A stretch of 64,000 bases of DNA from Dermacentor variabilis (taxonomy: Eukaryota; Arthropoda; Arachnida; Ixodida; Ixodidae), in contig NC_134570.1 of NCBI RefSeq assembly GCF_050947875.1, forward strand, positions 242,350,584-242,414,583, written 5' to 3'. The position numbers and the translations under genes were made by a program. This document shows positions 1 to 10,908 of the stretch, piece after piece. Under the pieces are notes generated by a model that made no database searches, was not told the DNA's origin, and saw only the letters and a program-made list of their open reading frames with translations. Position 1 is the stretch's first letter. Each line of letters opens with the position of its first letter.

Positions 1-443
1 TCTTGGCTTGTAACTTTATTTTCCTTTCATTTGTTTTTAAAGTCCATCTCATTCTACACTGTCTTTCTTACCTGAATGTATGTCTAAACACAGTGTGAAG
101 CTGTGTACGTAGTAGTCAGTGCATTAGTTGTTTGTATTTAGGAAGTTACGTACAATCATGCTTGTCATCTTGCAATCTGCCTTTTAAAGAGTGTTTTGGC
201 CCAGTAAAGCTGATCTTAGCAAGCAAACCCTTCCAGAATGTTTCTTAAAGCTAAGCTTTTTTGCCTCTTCTCTGGACTTTCCCACCGCTGCTGCTACTGT
301 CTTGCCAAAAAGCTCTTACTGAATGCCTAATACTGATATTAATGTCGTCATTGAACCATTGTCATCCCAGCTGACTACTGTCTTGCACGAGTGACCAGTA
401 CCGGACATAGTGCAAATACCGAATATAATAATGTAACTAGTAA
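1..443. other. no recognised feature
   Basis: AT-rich sequence with no convincing ORF, RNA gene or repeat that I recognise. The short ORFs overlapping its right end are read-through from the adjacent SINE. Confidence 0.5.
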
Positions 444-444
444 A

Positions 445-700
445 GGGAAAATCAGACATCCACCCGTTCGTAGCAATTGCTACAAAGGAAACCCACACGG
501 GTTCCTTGAAAGAAAAGCCTCATAGTTGAAGAAGAAAAATTCCTCCTGGTCCGAGACTCGAACCCGGGACCACCGCCTTTCCGGGGCAGCCGCTCTACCA
601 TCTGAGCTAACCAGGCGGCTAGCAGATGGCAGGGCGAAGTCGAATTTGTCGACAACACGAAGCAAAGGCAAGAGTTTGACGTAGAAGGTCTGCGGAAACC
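445..700 (-). repeat. tRNA-derived SINE (minus copy)
   Basis: A SINE-like unit with a tRNA-like head (544-616). Downstream of it on the minus strand is a ~100-bp body containing GTAGCAATTGCTAC and GGGTGGATGTCTGAT. The same body recurs in plus orientation at about 755-835, so it is a repeat and not a unique gene. The arrangement (pol III boxes A and B, then a unique body) fits a SINE; tick SINEs with tRNA-related heads are known (for example the Ruka family), but I infer family membership only by resemblance. The 3' end is near 445; no clear target duplication was found. Confidence 0.65.
544..616 (-). tRNA. tRNA-like head of SINE, isotype uncertain
   Basis: The minus strand folds as a cloverleaf: acceptor CCTGGT/ACCAGG (first pair mismatched), D arm GCTC/GAGC, anticodon stem CTGCC/GGCGG with loop CCGGAAA, and T arm CCGGG/CTCGG with TTCGAGT. 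Box A (TAGCTCAGATGG) and box B (GGTTCGAGTC) are clear pol III promoter elements. The loop would read anticodon GGA, but position 33 is C and there is no long variable arm as expected of tRNA-Ser. I therefore treat it as the promoter head of a SINE and not a working tRNA gene. Confidence 0.6.
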
Positions 701-872
701 CGCAAGGTGGAGAGAAGTAATGAATAATGGGAAAATCAGACATCCACCCGTTCTTTCGAGGAACCCGTATGGGTTAATTTCCTTTGTAGCAATTGCTACG
801 AATGGGTGGATGTCTGATCTTCCCTTTATTCATTACTTCTCTCCACCTTGCGGGTTTCCGCAGAACTTCTTC
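681..872. repeat. inverted SINE-related repeat (hairpin)
   Basis: Arms of about 70 bp at 681-753 and 800-872 are near-perfect reverse complements: GGAAACCCGCAAGGTGGAG on the left, its complement on the right. They are separated by about 45 bp. The right arm and loop contain the plus-oriented body of the SINE seen at 445-540, so this is an inverted pair of related repeats. Confidence 0.7.
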
Positions 873-1640
873 GTCAATAACGTAACTAGATTGCGGTTTT
901 GGCATGTAAAATTTCAATAATCCTTTTTTGCACAGTGAAAATGTGTTTAACTGGATTATCTAGTCTTTCCTTCGAAACTTTGCTAAGCAGGAACAGCGCT
1001 CTCCACAAACATCGTGAACGCTTCGCTTAAACCAGTAACCACAGCACTTGGGATCTGCGGAATAACCTCAGGCTGATAATTAGGTAAGGACACTGCTGAG
1101 CAGGCACAAAAACAAGCATTATCAATTACACAGCTGACAATGTCGTCAGTACTATGGTGCATTTATTCCTACAGCATGATGACACTGAATGAATCCTTGA
1201 GCAAGCTAGGTAAAATTTGAGGGTCTGTGACGAAGCACAGATTTGCAGACTGCTGGCAAGCAACAAAATGCAAAATTAAAGCTCTTCATTGCAGTGCCCA
1301 AGACACACGTGAATATAGCAACATTCAATACTCGGCTAAATACTGCCCATTGACTTGCATGCTGCCTTCTAGGACCAGTGCACCGAATCAAAGAAAACTA
1401 TCATCTTTTGCGTTGTGTTTTTGTGTGTGCATCATGCAAGTCCTTCTTATTCATCCTGTTAGTTTGTATGGGATATTCTCTGTACTTCTTTCTTATGATT
1501 TATTGTTAAGTTTTTATGTGCTATTTTACTTGTTACTTTGTACCTGTATTTCTGCTTTCTCTGCTCCAAACTGCAAAGCCAAACTGGCTCTCTGGGTATC
1601 TAAATAAATAAATATACAAAGCTATCCTTGTACTGCTTAT
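873..1640. other. unassigned; LINE-like 3' tail at 1560-1612
   Basis: No protein domain recognised. Near 1560-1612 the plus strand reads GGGTATCTAAATAAATAAAT, an A-rich (AAAT)n end after a short GC-containing block. This resembles the 3' ends of CR1/Jockey-type LINEs elsewhere in the window (54.43 kb, 55.54 kb). A 126-codon ORF over 1227-1607 shows no domain and is probably non-coding. Confidence 0.3.
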
Positions 1641-2314
1641 ATGTCCCCTTACCGGATCACATTTAACGGAATATGCGAAAATCGGAGCAGCGATGCCGCA
1701 CAAATCTTTTATCGCGAATTAGACAAAGCTGAATACAATGCGTACTGCGCGTCGATTTACGTGTATAAGCACAATTTTGACTCGATCCCCATAAATATGG
1801 CGCATTGCCAGCAACAATACAAACATACGGCACCGCCTGTCGACGTTGGTAATGGAAAAGCACTAGAATCCCGTGTTTCATTTTTAACACGGGGGCTAAG
1901 ATGGAAACTTCAAAATCACTTACGGTCTGCACTCCATTGTGTAGCGCAGGAACATCATCTGGTCGAAAAACAGCCAGATGACGTCGTCCTGAACGTCGTC
2001 TGGCACGGCGCGGCTCTTTTCTTTCTGAAGCGTCTTCCAAGGCGCCGAAATTTATTCCCCAAGGACTTGCATCACTTCTGCAGCGCTGTGATAACGTCAT
2101 CTGCACAGATGAAACGCATTTTCGGCATCTGCGAGTCGGCTGATGGTAGAGGCAGCTTATACCGGTTCCACGCAGGCTTTCGACCGCGATCGAACGCGAT
2201 GAAATTTCTCGATCACGATCGGTTCTACGCAGATTGCGCAGTACAGGCAATCGTGATCACAAAATCCAATCCCGATCGGGCTCGATCGCGATTGAAACTG
2301 CTCCGATATGACGC
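1641..2314. other. unassigned, overlapping antisense ORFs
   Basis: ORFs of 227 codons (plus, 1641-2324) and 195 codons (minus, 1663-2250) overlap in antisense. Neither shows a domain I recognise. The plus ORF runs into a solo LTR, which argues against a real gene. Inside, GATCACGATCGG, GATCGGGCTCGATCG and similar palindromic GATC words (2190-2295) suggest the end of a DNA repeat. Confidence 0.3.
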
Positions 2315-2318
2315 CCGT

Positions 2319-3039
2319 TATTAGATTCGGCGGACGATCTCGCCGCTGCCGCCATTTGTTAGAGTTGTCGGACGATCTACGAGCTGTAGGCCGATCTCCG
2401 CTGCCATTCAGATGTAAGATTTGGCAGTCGTAGCTGTAGGGATGAACTTGGGAGGAACTCGGTGAACAGGATTTATTTACATTATTTACATTTCTAGCAA
2501 GACAAACATCGACAGTCTAGCGTGACTCCCACATGGAGCCCGCAAGACTAACATACAGCAAACAGCTTACGAGCACAGCTCACGAGTACATTTCTAGCAT
2601 GACAACGAGCACTCAGCTCCCGACGACGAGCACAACGAGCACACTCTAGCAGCCGGCAAACGCTGCTTATAAGCACTTGGTCCCCCCTTGATTCCCAGTG
2701 GACGGAAACGTTCGTCCAGTCATCGTTCGACGTCACCGTTCGACGTCACCGTAGATCACCCGCCCTTTTAGAGGAGGGCTCACCAACACGTGTTGCACAG
2801 GTTTCAGTGCCGCACACACACAGGTGTAAAGGTCCGGAGCCGACGTCAGAGGGGCTTCGTAGAACTTTGCTTCGTCCCGGGTGGCGCGGCCGGGTACCAC
2901 ATTCCTGAGCTGACCCCGCGCCACGCGGCTGCCGATTTATTCGCAGTTCTCTGAAGTGCGCCCCGTCCGGTTGGATAGGAACACGTGCAGCGGGCTGAAA
3001 TAGCTGGCACGTTGTCACCTTGTACGGCCATTCCTAACA
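2319..3039 (-). mobile_element. solo LTR, family A (copy 1)
   Basis: A 721-bp LTR with no internal region. On the minus strand it starts TGTTAGGAATGG and ends CTAATA (the expected CA end mutated). It is flanked by a perfect 4-bp duplication CCGT at 2315-2318 and 3040-3043. A TATA-like block (GCTTATAAGC) and a downstream AATAAA (GTAAATAAATCC on the minus strand) occupy promoter and poly(A) positions. The block around 2680-2730 (ACGGAAACGTTCGTCCAGTCATCG) matches family copies at 3.8 kb and partly at 36.8 kb. A 4-bp TSD fits Ty3/Gypsy-type integration. Solo LTRs form by recombination between the two LTRs of a full element. Confidence 0.8.
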
Positions 3040-3043
3040 CCGT

Positions 3044-3450
3044 ATAAAATTACGAGCACTCACCTGTTACGTTGGGCACGATGATCCACGAGCACCTCGC
3101 CATGTACTTGTTCTTCTGGCGCTTGTGTGTCGCTTGCCACCAAAGCGCAGGTTGAGCCTCAACGCAGGCGATCAGCGCTTCGTTGTTGATCGCCTCCACA
3201 GCCTCTGTGCTCTAGCGACACGAAACCAGCAGCTGCTCCCGATGTATCCGTACGATTCTGAAACTTGAACAACCTTTTAAAACCGCCGGAAGTGTACATG
3301 CGGCCCACGTGACGTCGGTGCACAAGCTTCCACTTCCGTCGTGTACGCTCAAAATGACGCCCAAGTTGAAGACCTTGACGCGCGCGATTCCTGCGCGTCT
3401 GCCCTCTTTATACGCGTAGGACAGGCGCGCACGGCCTCGCAGACGCGTAG
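3044..3450. other. unassigned spacer between two solo LTRs
   Basis: About 410 bp of GC-rich sequence with no ORF or repeat I can identify. It separates two independently inserted LTRs. Confidence 0.4.
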
Positions 3451-3454
3451 CCAG

Positions 3455-4201
3455 TGTCAGGATTGGCGGCTCAATCCCATCGCTCGTGATCCGTTGTCAA
3501 GATTGGAGTCCGGCATGAATTCGAAGGTAGCTGGCCCATGCCGTCGTCCAACTTATCCACGCTGAGGACGTTGATGAAGGGAAGTACTGCTTCTCATCGA
3601 GAACGAGGAATATGGGTTTATTTACAGTATTTACATGCAGTTCATCAGTCTAGCATGACTGCGAGAGAAAGTACGTCAGTCTAACACGACTGCTTGACAG
3701 AGTGTCTCAGTCTTACATGACTGCTTAAGAAAGTGTCTCGAGCATCCGCACAACAGCCGTTTATAAACACTCGGTCCTCCCCCGATTCCAAGGTGGCGGA
3801 AACGTTCGTCCAGTCATCGTAAACACGCCGCCTCTCCGCGGGACGGTTTACACACGCACACACACACACACAGGTTCACGGTCCGAAACCGACATCACAC
3901 GGATTTCGTGGAACTCGGAGCGGACCCTCGCAGTGCGCCCGGGTAGCCATTGTCTTACGTCTTGGTCGGCGCGTGGGAAGGGGTCTCCGACGAGGTTCCC
4001 GCGGCAACTCCCCCACTCATAGCAGATCAGGTCCGCTTTGGTGGGTTCGGTAACAATAGTTGGGCCGCCGAACGCATTCAGTCACAATGGCGATTTAGTG
4101 ACGCCGTGGCTAGAGGTTTGCGGCGGCACTCTAGGAAACGTTGACGCTCGTTGTCGCAACTGGCTGGCAACACTTGCACTTCATCTGGGCCGTTCTTAAC
4201 A
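3455..4201 (-). mobile_element. solo LTR, family A (copy 2)
   Basis: A 747-bp LTR, minus-strand sense, starting TGTTAAGAACGG and ending AATCCTGACA. It is flanked by a perfect 4-bp duplication CCAG (3451-3454 and 4202-4205). On the minus strand TTTATAAACGG and, further on, GTAAATAAACCC are plausible TATA and poly(A) signals. A short CA repeat lies at 3848-3871. Strong similarity to 36520-37199, including the ends, defines the family. It carries no coding capacity. Confidence 0.88.
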
Positions 4202-4205
4202 CCAG

Positions 4206-5966
4206 GCGGGCACCGCGTGTGGTTTTAAAGCGCGGGCGGCCATCTTCTTCGGGATCACCGGCCGTCCGGCTCGTGACGTCAGTCCGTGCGGCCATTGGCG
4301 GATGCGTCGGCCTTTTCTTTTTCTACTCGACCCCTAGCGCGGATCGTTCTCAAGACGCGACCACCGCGCGCAGCCGCCGCCAGGCTGTTCAGCGACGCAG
4401 CTCAGCGACCGCCGCGGGCTCTCCGCGACTGCATTTCAACGGGAGGGGCAAGGTGTGTGACGAAACAAGGCGCCCACAAAACAGGCGCTTTTCTGTTTTA
4501 CCGCGTGTTGGCTGCTCTGTGGAGCAATGTCGCGCGCCACTTTTAGCTATGTTTTAATAGGGCTTACCCACAAGCGGCTTAGGAGCTTCGTAAACATTTT
4601 TTTTTCTTTCGCTTACGAAATTCGTTTAGAAGGAGAAGCTGCTCGCTAGCCAGGTTGGGAGATGGACGCCGCTGCGACACAAGGCACGTACCCACTTGAG
4701 CGCCACCGTAGTCAACCTCTTCATCGCTACAAGTTGTGCCAGGTGCTTATACATGCACAATCAATAGTAGCTTGTTCTTCTGCAAAAGCAAATACTCATC
4801 CATGAAAAACGCTGTGGCTTCCATAGTAGCAACGAAACTAGAGTGTACTAAACGGAACCACCGACGCTGCACAAGCCGCACGCTCATACTTGCGGTGTTG
4901 TGCAGCGTCTCACTCACCGCATCTGCAACCTGTCGTAAAGTCTCAAGGCTTTTAAACGTTAAAAAATTGTCTACTCATTCCATTATAGAATAGGAAAATT
5001 CGAATATTTGGCTACGTTCCATGTTGTTCTTATTCTACGATGCGGCCATGGATACTTCGTGAGTAGGTGCGCAAACTTGCGCATCGCTGCGACGGAAATC
5101 TCGCTGCCGCAAACGCATGTGAAAGCTGTCAGCGAAAATCGCTCCGCGACGTGCGCGGCAGAGCGATTTTTTTCGCCCCAGTCGCGCCATGCGAAGCAGC
5201 TTACATGCGCCGTTGCAGCCCCTGGAGAGAAGCGCTTCCACGCTTCGTCCATTTCACGCAGTCGAGCTCGTCGGCTCCCGTCGCACACATGGCGTAGGGC
5301 GCGCGGCGTTGTCGCCCTTGTTCTTTGTACGGAACATCACGCCGACGGCAGAAATGCGCTAGGTGTGCGCACATACTTGCTACCACGATGAAACCCTTGC
5401 ACACCTCTGTTGTTAGTAGTTCGGTAGCAAAGAGTGCTGTTCAGGTGTGATAGTAATAGATTGCTTAGTATGTGTGCTATGCATGACCCTATACATGCGG
5501 CCATCTTTTGTGAAAAGTAGCTGTCCTCCCACCTAATGAATGCTGATGCAAGGTAAAATCCAAGAAGCTCTAACAAAATTTTCGCACGCAAGTCCGACCT
5601 CGCATTGCAAGTCTGGCACTCCGAATTCGTCAATAGCGCTTTCTACGCTGAGAGGAATGGCGTCATGAGCTGAAAAGTAGTAAAGATCGGTAACGTCGAT
5701 TGGAAATTCTTTAAAAATCTTTTCTGGATGCGAGCTTACGAAGTGTAAAACGTCGTTATGAATTCTTTATAATAAATAGGTCATTTACAGACAGGAGCTT
5801 TAGATGTTCCTGTAAAAGCAAGGCTTCTGCCAAGTGTCGCGCTAGAAAACTACAAGCCTCAGGGGCGCGCCAATTTTATGTGTTTTCACGTTAAAAAGCA
5901 CATTTACATGATCATTAGTGCTCTGGTCCATGCTTTTCCGGAGTGTGGGAAGATTTAGTCTTGTGA
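4206..5966. other. unassigned, no supported gene
   Basis: Several ORFs of 60-140 codons overlap on both strands (4141-5633) without domains. The GC-rich first part supports open frames by composition alone. Around 5080-5180 there are GCGAAAATCGC-type words like those in the putative DNA-element ends at 28.7 and 33.7 kb. No supported gene. Confidence 0.35.
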
Positions 5967-5970
5967 ATAT

Positions 5971-6387
5971 TGTCACGTGGTGGTGACTTGAAGAACACAG
6001 TAGCAACACTGTGAACGACAAAACTAAATTTTATTGGGCGAACCTGTGCCCACAAAACAGGCTACACTTATAGCACAACGATAGCGGCGAACACAGTCGG
6101 CGATCGTCGAAAATCTGATCAGCGGGTCAAGTGCGTCGGCTTTTATACAGCAGTCATCGAATGTTCCAGACTAATCGTTGGGACCCGCGTGCCTTCCACA
6201 AAGTTCTACAACATTCGAGTCACGCGATGAAATCAGATAACACAAGGTTCGGCGACAACAGACAGCGGATAGAAGCATAGATAACTTTCCAGAAACTTCG
6301 GATACATGCAGACGCGTCCCGCGTAGTGCGACAACATTTGTTAGGCGGCGAAACGTGGTCGCCCGTTAAATATAAGTACACGTGTCA
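5971..6387 (-). repeat. Gypsy-1 3' LTR
   Basis: 417 bp, minus-strand TGACACGTGTACTT...CACCACGTGACA. TATAAAAG lies at about 6140-6147 and AATAAA at 6030-6035 on the minus strand, in the U3 and R positions. Nearly identical to 12641-13055 and to the LTR at 60036-60452. Confidence 0.92.
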
Positions 6388-6411
6388 ATACCCCCCTCTT
6401 AAAAAGCATCG
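6388..6411 (-). promoter_or_regulatory. polypurine tract
   Basis: Immediately inside the 3' LTR the minus strand reads TTTTTAAGAGGGGGGTAT. A purine run touching the LTR is the expected plus-strand DNA primer site of an LTR retrotransposon. Confidence 0.75.
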
Positions 6412-6489
6412 ACCCGATGCTGCAAACAAACGAAAGTAATAAAAGAAAAGCACTCCTAGCAAAGAAAAACAGCAAAATAAGGAAATTCG

Positions 6490-8478
6490 TTAGCGTCCAT
6501 AAAAGGGTTTAAGACGCACCACGTGGACCACTTCAGATCGTGCGCGGCGTCGCTGTGAATGCGAAATGCCGTCTGGTACGACCTCATAGTCCAGTGCGCC
6601 AATACGTCGGATGACCTTGTAGGGTCCGAAATATCGTCGGAGTAGTTTTTCACTGAGTCCTCGTCGGCGTATCGGGGTCCACACCCGAACACGGTCGCCG
6701 GGCGGGTACTCGACGAAGCGTCGTCGGAGGTTGTAGTGTCGGCTGTCGGTCCTCTGCTGGTTCTTGATCCGCAGGCCGGCGAGCTGTCGGGCTTCGGCGC
6801 GCTGGAGATAGCTAGCGACGTCAAGATTTTCTTCGTCAGTGACGCGCGGCAGCATGGCGTCGAGCCTCGTCGTCGGGTTCCTGCCGTAAACCAGCTTGAA
6901 CGGCGTGATCTGTGTTGTTTCTTGTACCGCCGTGTTGTACGCAAAGGTTACGTACGGCAGGACAGCGTCCCACGTCTTGTGTTCGACGTCGACGTACATT
7001 GCTAGCATGTCGGCGAGGGTCTTGTTCAGGCGTTCCGTGAGACCATTCGTCTGCGGATGGTAGGCAGTTGTCCTCCTGTGGCTTGTCTGACTGTACTGCA
7101 GAATGGCTTGGACGAGCTCTGCTGTAAAAGCCGTTCCTCTGTCGGTGATGAGGACTTCTGGGGCACCACGTCGCAGCAGGATGTTCTCGACGAAAAATTT
7201 CGCCACTTCGGCTGCGCTGCCTTTTGGTAGAGCTTTGGTTTCAGCAAAGCGGGTGAGATGGTCCGTCGCCACGACGATCCACTTATTCCCGGATGTTGAC
7301 ATCGGAAACGGCCCCAACAAATCCATCCCAGTCTGCTGGAAGGGTCGGCGAGGAGGTTCGATCGGCTTTAGTAATCCTGCTGGCCTTGTTGGTGGTGTCT
7401 TGCGTCGCTGACACTCTCGGCATGTCTTGACGTAATGGGCGACGTCGGCTGTCAGACGCGGCCAGTAATACCTTTCCTGTATTCTCGACAGCATCCGGGA
7501 GAATCCGAGGTGCCCAGCGGTTGGATCGTCGTGTAGGGCGTGCAGTATTTCTGGACGCAGCGCTGACGGTACAACAAGAAGGTAGCTGGCGCGGACTGGT
7601 GAGAAGTTCTTCTTCACGAGTAGGTTGTTTTGTAGCGTGAACGCAGACAATCCACGCCTAAATGCCCTAGGGACAACGTCCGTGTGCCCTTCCAAATACT
7701 CGACTAAGGCTTTTAGCTCCAGGTCTCCTTGTTGCTGTTTGGCGAAGTCTTCCGCGCTTATTATTCCAAGGAAAGCGTCATCCTCGTCATCTTGCGGCGG
7801 CGGGTCAATGGGGGCGCGTGATAGGCAATCAGCATCTGAGTGTTTCCGTCCAGACTTGTATGTTACAGTGATGTCGTATTCTTGTAGTCTGAGGCTCCAC
7901 CGTGCCAGCCGTCCTGAAGGGTCCTTTAAGTTAGCTAGCCAACACAACGCGTGATGGTCGCTGACCACTTTGAATGGCCTGCCATATAGGTAAGGGCGAA
8001 ATTTCGCTGTAGCCCAATCGATGGCGAGGCATTCCTTTTCGGTTGTAGAATAATTGCCTTCCGCTTTTGACAACGACAGGCTAGCGTAAGCTATCACGTG
8101 TTCATGTCCATCTTTTCTCTGGACTAGGACGGCACCGAGGCCTAGGCTACTGGCGTCAGTGTGGATTTCGGTATCGGCGTGCTCGTCGAAGTGCGCAAGT
8201 ACCGGCGGCGACTGCATGCGTCGTTTCAGTTCTTGAAATGCGTCGGCCTGCGGCGTTTCCCACTTGAACTCGACGTCATATTTAGTTAGCTCTGTCAGCG
8301 GCTCAGCGATGCGTGAAAAGTCGTTGACAAATCGCCTGTAGTAGGCACACATGCCAAGAAATCTACGCACTGCCTTCTTGTCGGTGGTCTGCGGGAACTT
8401 TGCGATGGCAGCTGTCTTCTGCGGGTCCGGGCGGACTCCAGACTTGCTGATGACGTGGCCTAGGAACAGAAGCTCATC
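6490..8478 (-). pseudogene. Gypsy-1 pol, C-terminal part: RNase H and integrase
   Basis: Open reading of about 660 codons downstream of a TAG at 8479-8481. It begins with the RT connection (MCAYYRRFVNDFSRIAEPL). The RNase H domain follows with IHTDASSLGLGAVL and the EKECLAI and SDHHAL motifs. The integrase zinc finger has H-x-H and CRECQ (around 7400-7530). The catalytic core has D in TGMDLLGPF, D in ITDRGTAF and E in NGLTERLNKT (DDE triad present). Near the end LRRYFGPYKV is a GPY/F-type module typical of Gypsy integrases. The ORF ends with a stop at 6490-6492, next to the 3' LTR. This section looks intact; it is called a pseudogene because the upstream pol frame is broken. Confidence 0.92.
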
Positions 8479-9036
8479 CTAGGCGAAGCGGCACTTTTCT
8501 GGCTTCAGAGTGAGCCCTGATGACTTGATGGCCTTTAGTACTGTGGCAAGCCGCCTAAGGTGATTGTCGAAATTTCCGACGAATACAACGACGTCATCCA
8601 AGTATACGAGACAGGTCTGCCACTTCAATCCTGCTAAAACCGTGTCCATCACGCGCTGGAACGTTGCAGGCGCCGAGCACAGTCCAAAAGGCATAACCTT
8701 GAACTCGTAGAGGCGGTCTGGGGTGATGAAGGCGGTCTTTTCGCGATCTCTTTCGTCGACTTCTATTTGCGAATAGCCAGACTTGAGGTCCATCGAGGAG
8801 AAGTATTTAGCGTTGCAGACCCGATCCAATGCGTCGTCTATCCGTGGGAGGGGGTATACATCCTTCTTCGTGATCTTGTTCAGACGACGATAATCGACGC
8901 AGAAACGTAGGGTTCCATCCTTTTTCTTCTCCAGGACAACAGGGGATGCCCACGGGCTTTTCGACGGCTGGATGATGTCGTCGCGCAGCATTTCGTCGAC
9001 TTGTTCTCTTATAGCTTCGCGTTCTCGCGGCGAAAC
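8479..9036 (-). pseudogene. Gypsy-1 pol: reverse transcriptase
   Basis: Reverse transcriptase fingers and palm. [19 protein letters not shown], the first catalytic Asp in FSSMDLKSGYSQI, MPFGLCSAPATFQ and the YLDD box (LVYLDDVVVF) are all present. The frame is interrupted by TAG at 8479-8481, where the second copy has a Tyr codon. It is bounded upstream by TGA at 9037-9039, where the second copy has Arg (CGA to TGA, typical CpG decay). Both stops are in the same frame as the rest of pol, so only point mutations separate the pieces. Confidence 0.92.
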
Positions 9037-9621
9037 TCAGTAAGGGCTCTGGCGGGGTGGTCGAGCGTACTCCTCGGTGATTATGAGATGTTTGGCGACT
9101 GGTGTTTGTCGAATCCTCGATGACGTCGAAAAACAGCCTTTGTATCGTCGGAGCAGACTTAGCTGCTGTTGCTTAATCACGGGGAGACTTGGATTAATGT
9201 CGTAGTCTGGTTCGGGAACCATGGTCGTCGGGGTAGATGCGGCGGAATCCGAGAGGACGAATGCATTACTGGTTTCCAGAATTTCCTCGATGTACGCGAT
9301 TGTCGTGCCCTTGTTGATGTGTTTGAACTCCTGGCTGAAGTTTGTCAGCTGCACTTCAGTTTTCCCTCCATGCAGTCGAGCGATCCCTCTTGCGACGCAA
9401 ACGTCACGGTCTAGCAGTAGACGTTGGTCACCCTCGATGACGCCTTCTACGTCGGCAGGCGTTTTGGTGCCTACGGAAATGACAATGCTGGAGCGAGGTG
9501 GGATGCTGACTTGACTTTCGAGCATGCTTAAGGCATGGTGACTAGTAGAGCTCTCCGGCGGTATTGCTTTATCTTCCGACAGCGTTATTGAGTTTGACTT
9601 CAGGTCGATGATTGCGCCGTG
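9037..9621 (-). pseudogene. Gypsy-1 pol: protease-RT linker
   Basis: Continues the pol frame between protease and RT. It contains a segment ([20 protein letters not shown]) shared with the second Gypsy copy at 57.4-58.07 kb. The piece is bounded upstream by TAA at 9622-9624, where the second copy reads Gln (CAA to TAA). No separate enzyme is expected here. Confidence 0.8.
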
Positions 9622-9910
9622 TTAGTTCAGGAAGTCCATACCGAGAATGACGTCTCGTGAACACTGTTGGAGGATAACGAAGGTGGCAGGGTAAGTCCGG
9701 TCATGAATGGTTATTCTTGCCGTGCAGATTCCAGTCGGCGTAATCAGGTGTCCTCCAGCGGTGCGAATTTGAGGGCCTTCCCATGCAGTCTTAACCTTCT
9801 TCAACTGGACGGCGATGTGTCCACTCATAACGGAGTAATCGGCCCCTGTGTCCACTAAGGCGGTGACTGCGTGGCCGTCGAGGAGCACGTCGAGGTCGGT
9901 GGTTTTTAGA
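9622..9910 (-). pseudogene. Gypsy-1 pol: retropepsin-like protease
   Basis: Aspartic protease domain with the active-site motif ALVDTGADYSVMSG and the C-terminal ILGMDFLN motif. Its normal N-terminal junction with gag is disrupted: upstream of about 9911 the sequence is foreign (see the nested insertion), while in the second copy the TTDLDVLLDGHAV start follows directly on the gag-side region. Confidence 0.9.
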
Positions 9911-10529
9911 GCGCAGCTCTTTGGCGTCCGTTCCTGGGTTTCGCGTCGTCGTCGGCCTCGTAACCAGCTCCGCCCCCCTTTCATCCCCCCAGCGCTAGCA
10001 GCGACCGACTGATACCGCTGGATGCCGCTGACGCCGCTAGAGAGTCAAGATAACGTGACTGCATAGAACACCGTCGCCGCCATGCAGAAAGAGGAGGAAA
10101 GGGTCCCCTCCCCCTGTTCTTGTGTGGCGGATAGGGTGCTCTTCAGTTGCCGACGCGCCGGTTATTTCACGTAGGCCCCGGCTCGTCGACGAATACGTGA
10201 CCACCTTCCCACGGCTAGACCTGGTTCTTAGCGCTGCGGAAGCGAGGGTATCATATTGTTTGTGTCGGCATCGGCGGCGTTGTCCCTGAAACCAACTCCG
10301 CAGCTGGGGTTGACTCACTATCGGCGTCAGCGGCATCAGTAAGTCGCTGCTATCTCTTCCCTCCTCCCTTTATCGTGTTGTCCGCTTGCTGCGCGCGCTT
10401 CTGCCCCCATCGTTTGCCGCTGGGTGTACACGCCGCCCCCCTCCCCCCTCTTCCTGCGAGTCTCCGGTTGTCAAAGCGCCGGCTCGAACTTAATTCCTTT
10501 CTTCGCTCCTCCTCCAATGCAACCCCTGT

Positions 10530-10703
10530 GCGGTGGCAATCAGAGAGCCAGATCGGTGGCGGCGGATCTGTATATGTGCACCGCCCGAGCCGAAATTGCC
10601 GCTGCCGTTCGCCCTGTGCGGTGGCAATCAGAGAGCCAGATCGGTGGCGGCGGATCTGTATATGTGCACCGCCCGAGCCGAAATTGCCGCTGCCGTTCGC
10701 CAC
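10530..10703 (+). repeat. two tandem copies of an ~88-bp unit
   Basis: The unit starting GTGCGGTGGCAATCAGAGAG and ending TGCCGCTGCCGTTCGCC is repeated almost exactly, just upstream of the ATG of the small ORF at 10735. It looks like a duplicated leader or promoter segment. Confidence 0.85.
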
Positions 10704-10734
10704 TGCGAAATTATCTGCCAGTTCTTTCTGAGCC

Positions 10735-10908
10735 ATGAGCGAGACGACCGATGGAAGTCCTCCGTCTGCTGCTGCTGCTGCTGCTGCTAAACGAGCTGCC
10801 AGAGCAGAGGCCCAGCGCCGTCGCCGTCAGAATCCAGAGGTGCGTGCCGCCGAAGCAGAAGCTTACCGTCGCCGCCGTCGAGATGATCCAGGAGTACGGG
10901 AAATATAA
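10735..10908 (+). CDS. small Ala/Arg-rich ORF with ~17-residue repeat
   Basis: A 57-residue ORF from ATG at 10735 to TAA at 10906-10908. After a short leader and seven Ala residues (a GCT run) come two similar units: RAARAEAQRRRRQNPEV and RAAEAEAYRRRRRDDPGV. The units are strongly basic and helical in character, like nucleic-acid-binding repeats. I recall similar repeats in uncharacterised arthropod proteins, but I cannot assign a function. It probably encodes the start of a longer protein truncated here by a stop or by the end of the insert. Expression is unknown. Confidence 0.45.
   Translation: MSETTDGSPPSAAAAAAAKRAARAEAQRRRRQNPEVRAAEAEAYRRRRRDDPGVREI

Noticed and set aside
544..616. Bona fide tRNA-Ser(GGA) gene
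   Set aside because: No long variable arm, C at position 33, mismatch at the acceptor start, and the surrounding body is repetitive; treated as a SINE head.
2319..4201. Pair of LTRs as the two ends of one shrunken element
   Set aside because: Each has its own perfect and different 4-bp target duplication.
3950..5633. Several 60-140-codon ORFs as genes
   Set aside because: They overlap on both strands in GC-rich DNA, have no domain and no consistent start context; two of them begin inside an LTR.
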